A DNA stretch of 40,392 nt, taken from assembly GCA_038329895.1 (NCBI GenBank), contig JBBQNM010000012.1:1-40392 (forward strand). Direction: 5' to 3'. This DNA comes from Mayfieldus sp038329895. Lineage in GTDB: Bacteria; Actinomycetota; Thermoleophilia; Solirubrobacterales; 70-9. The position numbers and the translations under genes were made by a program. Positions 38,299-40,392 of the stretch are shown in pieces. The notes below the pieces were generated by a model that searched no databases, was not told where the DNA came from, and saw nothing but the letters and a program-made list of their open reading frames with translations. Position 1 is the stretch's first letter; each line of letters opens with the position of its first letter.

Positions 38299-40308
38299 TC
38301 ATGAGCTCTGGATCAGGAAGTAGAGGGCGAGGGCAGCGAAGCCGGTCACAAGCAGCAGCGCGTAGGAGCGCACGAAGCCCGACTGCACCGTGCGCACCAC
38401 GCCGCCTGCGCCGCGCACCACGTCAACCGTTCCGTTGACGATCCCCTGCACCACGACTCGCTCGAAGGTGCGATTGCAGAACGACCCGATCGCGAATGCC
38501 GGACGGACGATCAGGATGTCGATCAGCTCGTCGAAGTACCACTTGTGCAGCAGGAAGGTGTGCAGTGGACCCAGGCGCTCGATCAGCCGTGCCGTCGTCC
38601 CCGGCTGGCGCACGTAGAGCTGGTAGGAGATACCGATCCCCGAAAGGGCGATCAGCGTGCCGATCGCCAGGCCCTCCCACTCGGCGCCGGTCGACGGCTG
38701 TATCGCGGCCAGCTTCGAGTCGGCAAACGTCGGCGCGAGGAAGTTGTGGATCACCTCGTCGACCCCCGGTATCTGCACCAGGCCGGCAAACAGGGCGAGG
38801 AAGGCGAGGGCCCCCATCGCGATCCGCATCGGCGGCGCCTGCTCGGCGATGTGGTGCTCGGCTCCGGGAAAGCCGACGTCGGTGTCCTCCTGTTCGCCGG
38901 TGGCCGGGTTTTCGGGCTCGGCGTGGACAACGTGGCCGGTCTCCTGAAGCTGACGTACCTCTTCGCACGGCTCGCCCCCGAGTACACGGAAGACGATTCG
39001 GAACGAGTAGACCGCGGTGATCAGCGCCCCGACGTATCCGAGCACGGTGAAGATCAGATAGAAACCGCCGCGGTCGGTGGCGAAGGAGAGGATCTCGTCC
39101 TTGGAGAAGAAGCCGGAGGTGCCGGTGAAGCCGGAGAGCGCCAGCGCCCCGATGATCAAGGTCGCGGCGGTGAACGGCATCGCCTTCGCCATGCCGCTCA
39201 TGCGGTCGATGTCCTGGCGGTTGGCCATCGCGGCGATGATCGAGCCGGCGGCCATGAACAGAAGCGCCTTGAAGAAGGCGTGGGTCATGAGATGAAACAG
39301 CCCCGCCGAGTAGGCGCCGATCGAGACCCCAACCACCATGTAGCCGATCTGGCTCATGGTTGAGTAGGCGATGATCCGCTTCAGGTCGGTGACTACGAGG
39401 GCGATCGTGCCGGCGACCAGCAGGGTCGCCAACCCTGTGAAGGCGGCGATGTCGGCGGCGGTTGGGGCGAGGTCGAAGAGCGGATGCATTCGGGCGATGA
39501 GATAGACGCCGGCGGTGACCATGGTCGCCGCGTGGATCAGCGCCGAGACCGGGGTCGGGCCCTCCATCGCGTCGGGAAGCCAGGTGTGAAGCGGTAGCTG
39601 CGCCGACTTCGCGAACGCCCCGGCCAGCAGAAGCAGGCAGATCGCGACCACGGTCCACTCGTTGGTGTGAAAGACCTGCGGCGCGCGGCTGAAGACGTCG
39701 GTGTAGTCGAACTGGCCGAACTCGCGGAAGATCAGGATCGCCGCGAAGACCAGCCCGACGTCGCCGAAGACGTTGATCACGAACGCCTTCATCCCCGCCG
39801 TGGTCGCGGTGGCACGCCGGTACCAGAAGCTGATCAGCGCGTAGGAAGCGAAGCCGACGAACGCCCAGCCGACGATCAGCAGCACGAAGTTGCCGGCCAA
39901 GACCAGCAGCAGCATCGAGAAAACGAAGAAGTTCAGGAGGCTGAAGAAGCGGGTGTAGCCCCGGTCGGAGTCCATGTAGGCGACCGAGTAGAGGTGGATC
40001 AGCGTCGAGACCCCTGAGACGACGAGGATCATGAACACCGATAGCGGGTCGACGAAGACGTTGAGCTTGATGTCCAGCCCGGCGGCGTTGGCGTAGGTCC
40101 ACAGCGTCGAGCTGAGCTGGCGCCCTGAGTCGGGGTGGTCGAGCAGCGAGATCAGCGCTCCGATCGAGGCGGCGAAGGAGAGCCCGATCGCGCCGGTGCC
40201 GATCCAGCCCGGCGCCCGGCCGGGCCAGACGCGATAGCCGAGCCCGATCACCACCGACCCCAGCAGCGGGAAGAGCAGGACCAGCCAGGCGAACGCGGTG
40301 GGACTCAT
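38299..40308 (-). CDS. nuoL: NADH-quinone oxidoreductase subunit L
   Basis: A 669-residue distal antiporter-like subunit with the long C-terminal lateral helix. Typical segments: GMKAFVINVFGDVG, KSAQLPLHTWLPDAMEGPTP, VSALIHAATMVTAGVYLIAR, DLKRIIAYSTMSQIGYMVVG and FHLMTHAFFKALLFMAAGS. The TM5 site that is GWEGVG in E. coli NuoL (Glu144) reads GWAFVG here, so the conserved channel Glu is Ala149. The codon is GCG at 39862-39864 on the minus strand, with no sign of frameshift. Translation starts at ATG 40308 directly after a pyrimidine-rich heptamer array, with no Shine-Dalgarno sequence, so it probably depends on nuoK. Confidence 0.95.
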   Translation of the reverse strand: MSPTAFAWLVLLFPLLGSVVIGLGYRVWPGRAPGWIGTGAIGLSFAASIGALISLLDHPDSGRQLSSTLWTYANAAGLDIKLNVFVDPLSVFMILVVSGVSTLIHLYSVAYMDSDRGYTRFFSLLNFFVFSMLLLVLAGNFVLLIVGWAFVGFASYALISFWYRRATATTAGMKAFVINVFGDVGLVFAAILIFREFGQFDYTDVFSRAPQVFHTNEWTVVAICLLLLAGAFAKSAQLPLHTWLPDAMEGPTPVSALIHAATMVTAGVYLIARMHPLFDLAPTAADIAAFTGLATLLVAGTIALVVTDLKRIIAYSTMSQIGYMVVGVSIGAYSAGLFHLMTHAFFKALLFMAAGSIIAAMANRQDIDRMSGMAKAMPFTAATLIIGALALSGFTGTSGFFSKDEILSFATDRGGFYLIFTVLGYVGALITAVYSFRIVFRVLGGEPCEEVRQLQETGHVVHAEPENPATGEQEDTDVGFPGAEHHIAEQAPPMRIAMGALAFLALFAGLVQIPGVDEVIHNFLAPTFADSKLAAIQPSTGAEWEGLAIGTLIALSGIGISYQLYVRQPGTTARLIERLGPLHTFLLHKWYFDELIDILIVRPAFAIGSFCNRTFERVVVQGIVNGTVDVVRGAGGVVRTVQSGFVRSYALLLVTGFAALALYFLIQSS

Positions 40309-40311
40309 GCC

Positions 40312-40339
40312 GAGGAACGAGGAACGAGGAACGAGGAAC
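40312..40339. repeat. four-unit heptamer array (GAGGAAC), nuoK-nuoL junction
   Basis: Four exact GAGGAAC units filling almost the whole 34-base gap: it starts three bases after the nuoK stop and ends three bases before the nuoL ATG (coding strand GTTCCTC repeated, then GGC-ATG). It replaces any Shine-Dalgarno sequence for nuoL. Identical to the array at 38266-38293. Confidence 0.9.
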
Positions 40340-40342
40340 GAG

Positions 40343-40392
40343 TCATCCCCTCAGCTCCCGCAGGTCGTCGACGTTCAGGGGGAGCCTGCGCC
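40343..40392 (-). CDS. nuoK: NADH-quinone oxidoreductase subunit K, C-terminal end (truncated by window)
   Basis: The last 15 residues before TGA 40345-40343 read RRLPLNVDDLRELRG, the usual NuoK C-terminus (LNVDDLxxLRG). The rest lies outside the window. Its position in front of nuoL agrees with the standard nuo gene order. NuoK is the small membrane subunit linking the quinone-proximal and antiporter-like parts of complex I. Confidence 0.85.
   Translation of the reverse strand, partial: RRLPLNVDDLRELRG

Overview
The window is a strongly GC-rich, gene-dense chromosomal segment that most resembles an actinobacterium of the class Thermoleophilia (Solirubrobacterales/Gaiellales type). This placement is inferred from gene content and was not computed. 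It rests on a family of small SnoaL-like proteins starting MS(Q/E)ENVE and ending ALEAAGLRE, a double-length ThyX, an LPxTG-anchored cupredoxin, a decaprenyl-phosphate phosphoribosyltransferase-like UbiA protein, many GTG/TTG starts, 1- and 4-base gene overlaps, and several -10 elements placed as for leaderless mRNAs. I see no rRNA, tRNA, CRISPR, IS element, prophage or recognisable defence island. No stretch over 300 bases lacks a gene or gene remnant.

Layout. 1-6886: end of an FAD-linked oxidase, a UbiA prenyltransferase, a TVP38-like operon, citrate synthase, a UbiE/MenG methyltransferase with a UbiA-like membrane protein, and a PfkB kinase. 6966-13821: an exported protein, a quinone-oxidoreductase-like enzyme, a DEAD-box helicase, a histidine kinase/response regulator pair, a Gly-rich exported protein and an EamA transporter apparently begun at CTG. 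13818-16858: HAD hydrolase, APH-type kinase and acyl-CoA dehydrogenase side by side. These are the three domains of human ACAD10 as separate genes, which suggests hydroxyacyl-CoA breakdown. 16909-20989: a RibD-C reductase, RpiB-like isomerase and sulfotransferase, divergent from a DUF2804/UPF0104 pair.

21002-23303 is the most rearranged stretch: three SnoaL-like genes (one frameshifted), a prepilin-like gene, and a second broken copy of that gene's 3' end created by a local duplication. 23356-30919: short operons for an SDR, an alpha/beta-hydrolase lacking its nucleophile, a saccharopine-dehydrogenase-like protein, CBS and membrane proteins, a GH114 lipoprotein, a DJ-1/PfpI protein and a cell-wall cupredoxin. 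30965-33712: the tandem ThyX, a VOC protein and a VapBC-type toxin-antitoxin pair with a palindromic operator.

33787-40392 is the end of a complex I operon, nuoK-L-M-N, translationally coupled to a frameshifted M14 carboxypeptidase/amidase fusion. NuoL has Ala, and NuoM Asp, where the conserved proton-channel Glu is expected. Two identical four-unit heptamer arrays fill the nuoK-nuoL and nuoL-nuoM junctions, and a third four-unit heptamer array of different sequence lies at 23318. The strongest candidates for something under-described are the split ACAD10 module, the tandem ThyX with complementary half-motifs, the unusual antiporter subunits, the heptamer arrays and the SnoaL/prepilin duplication.
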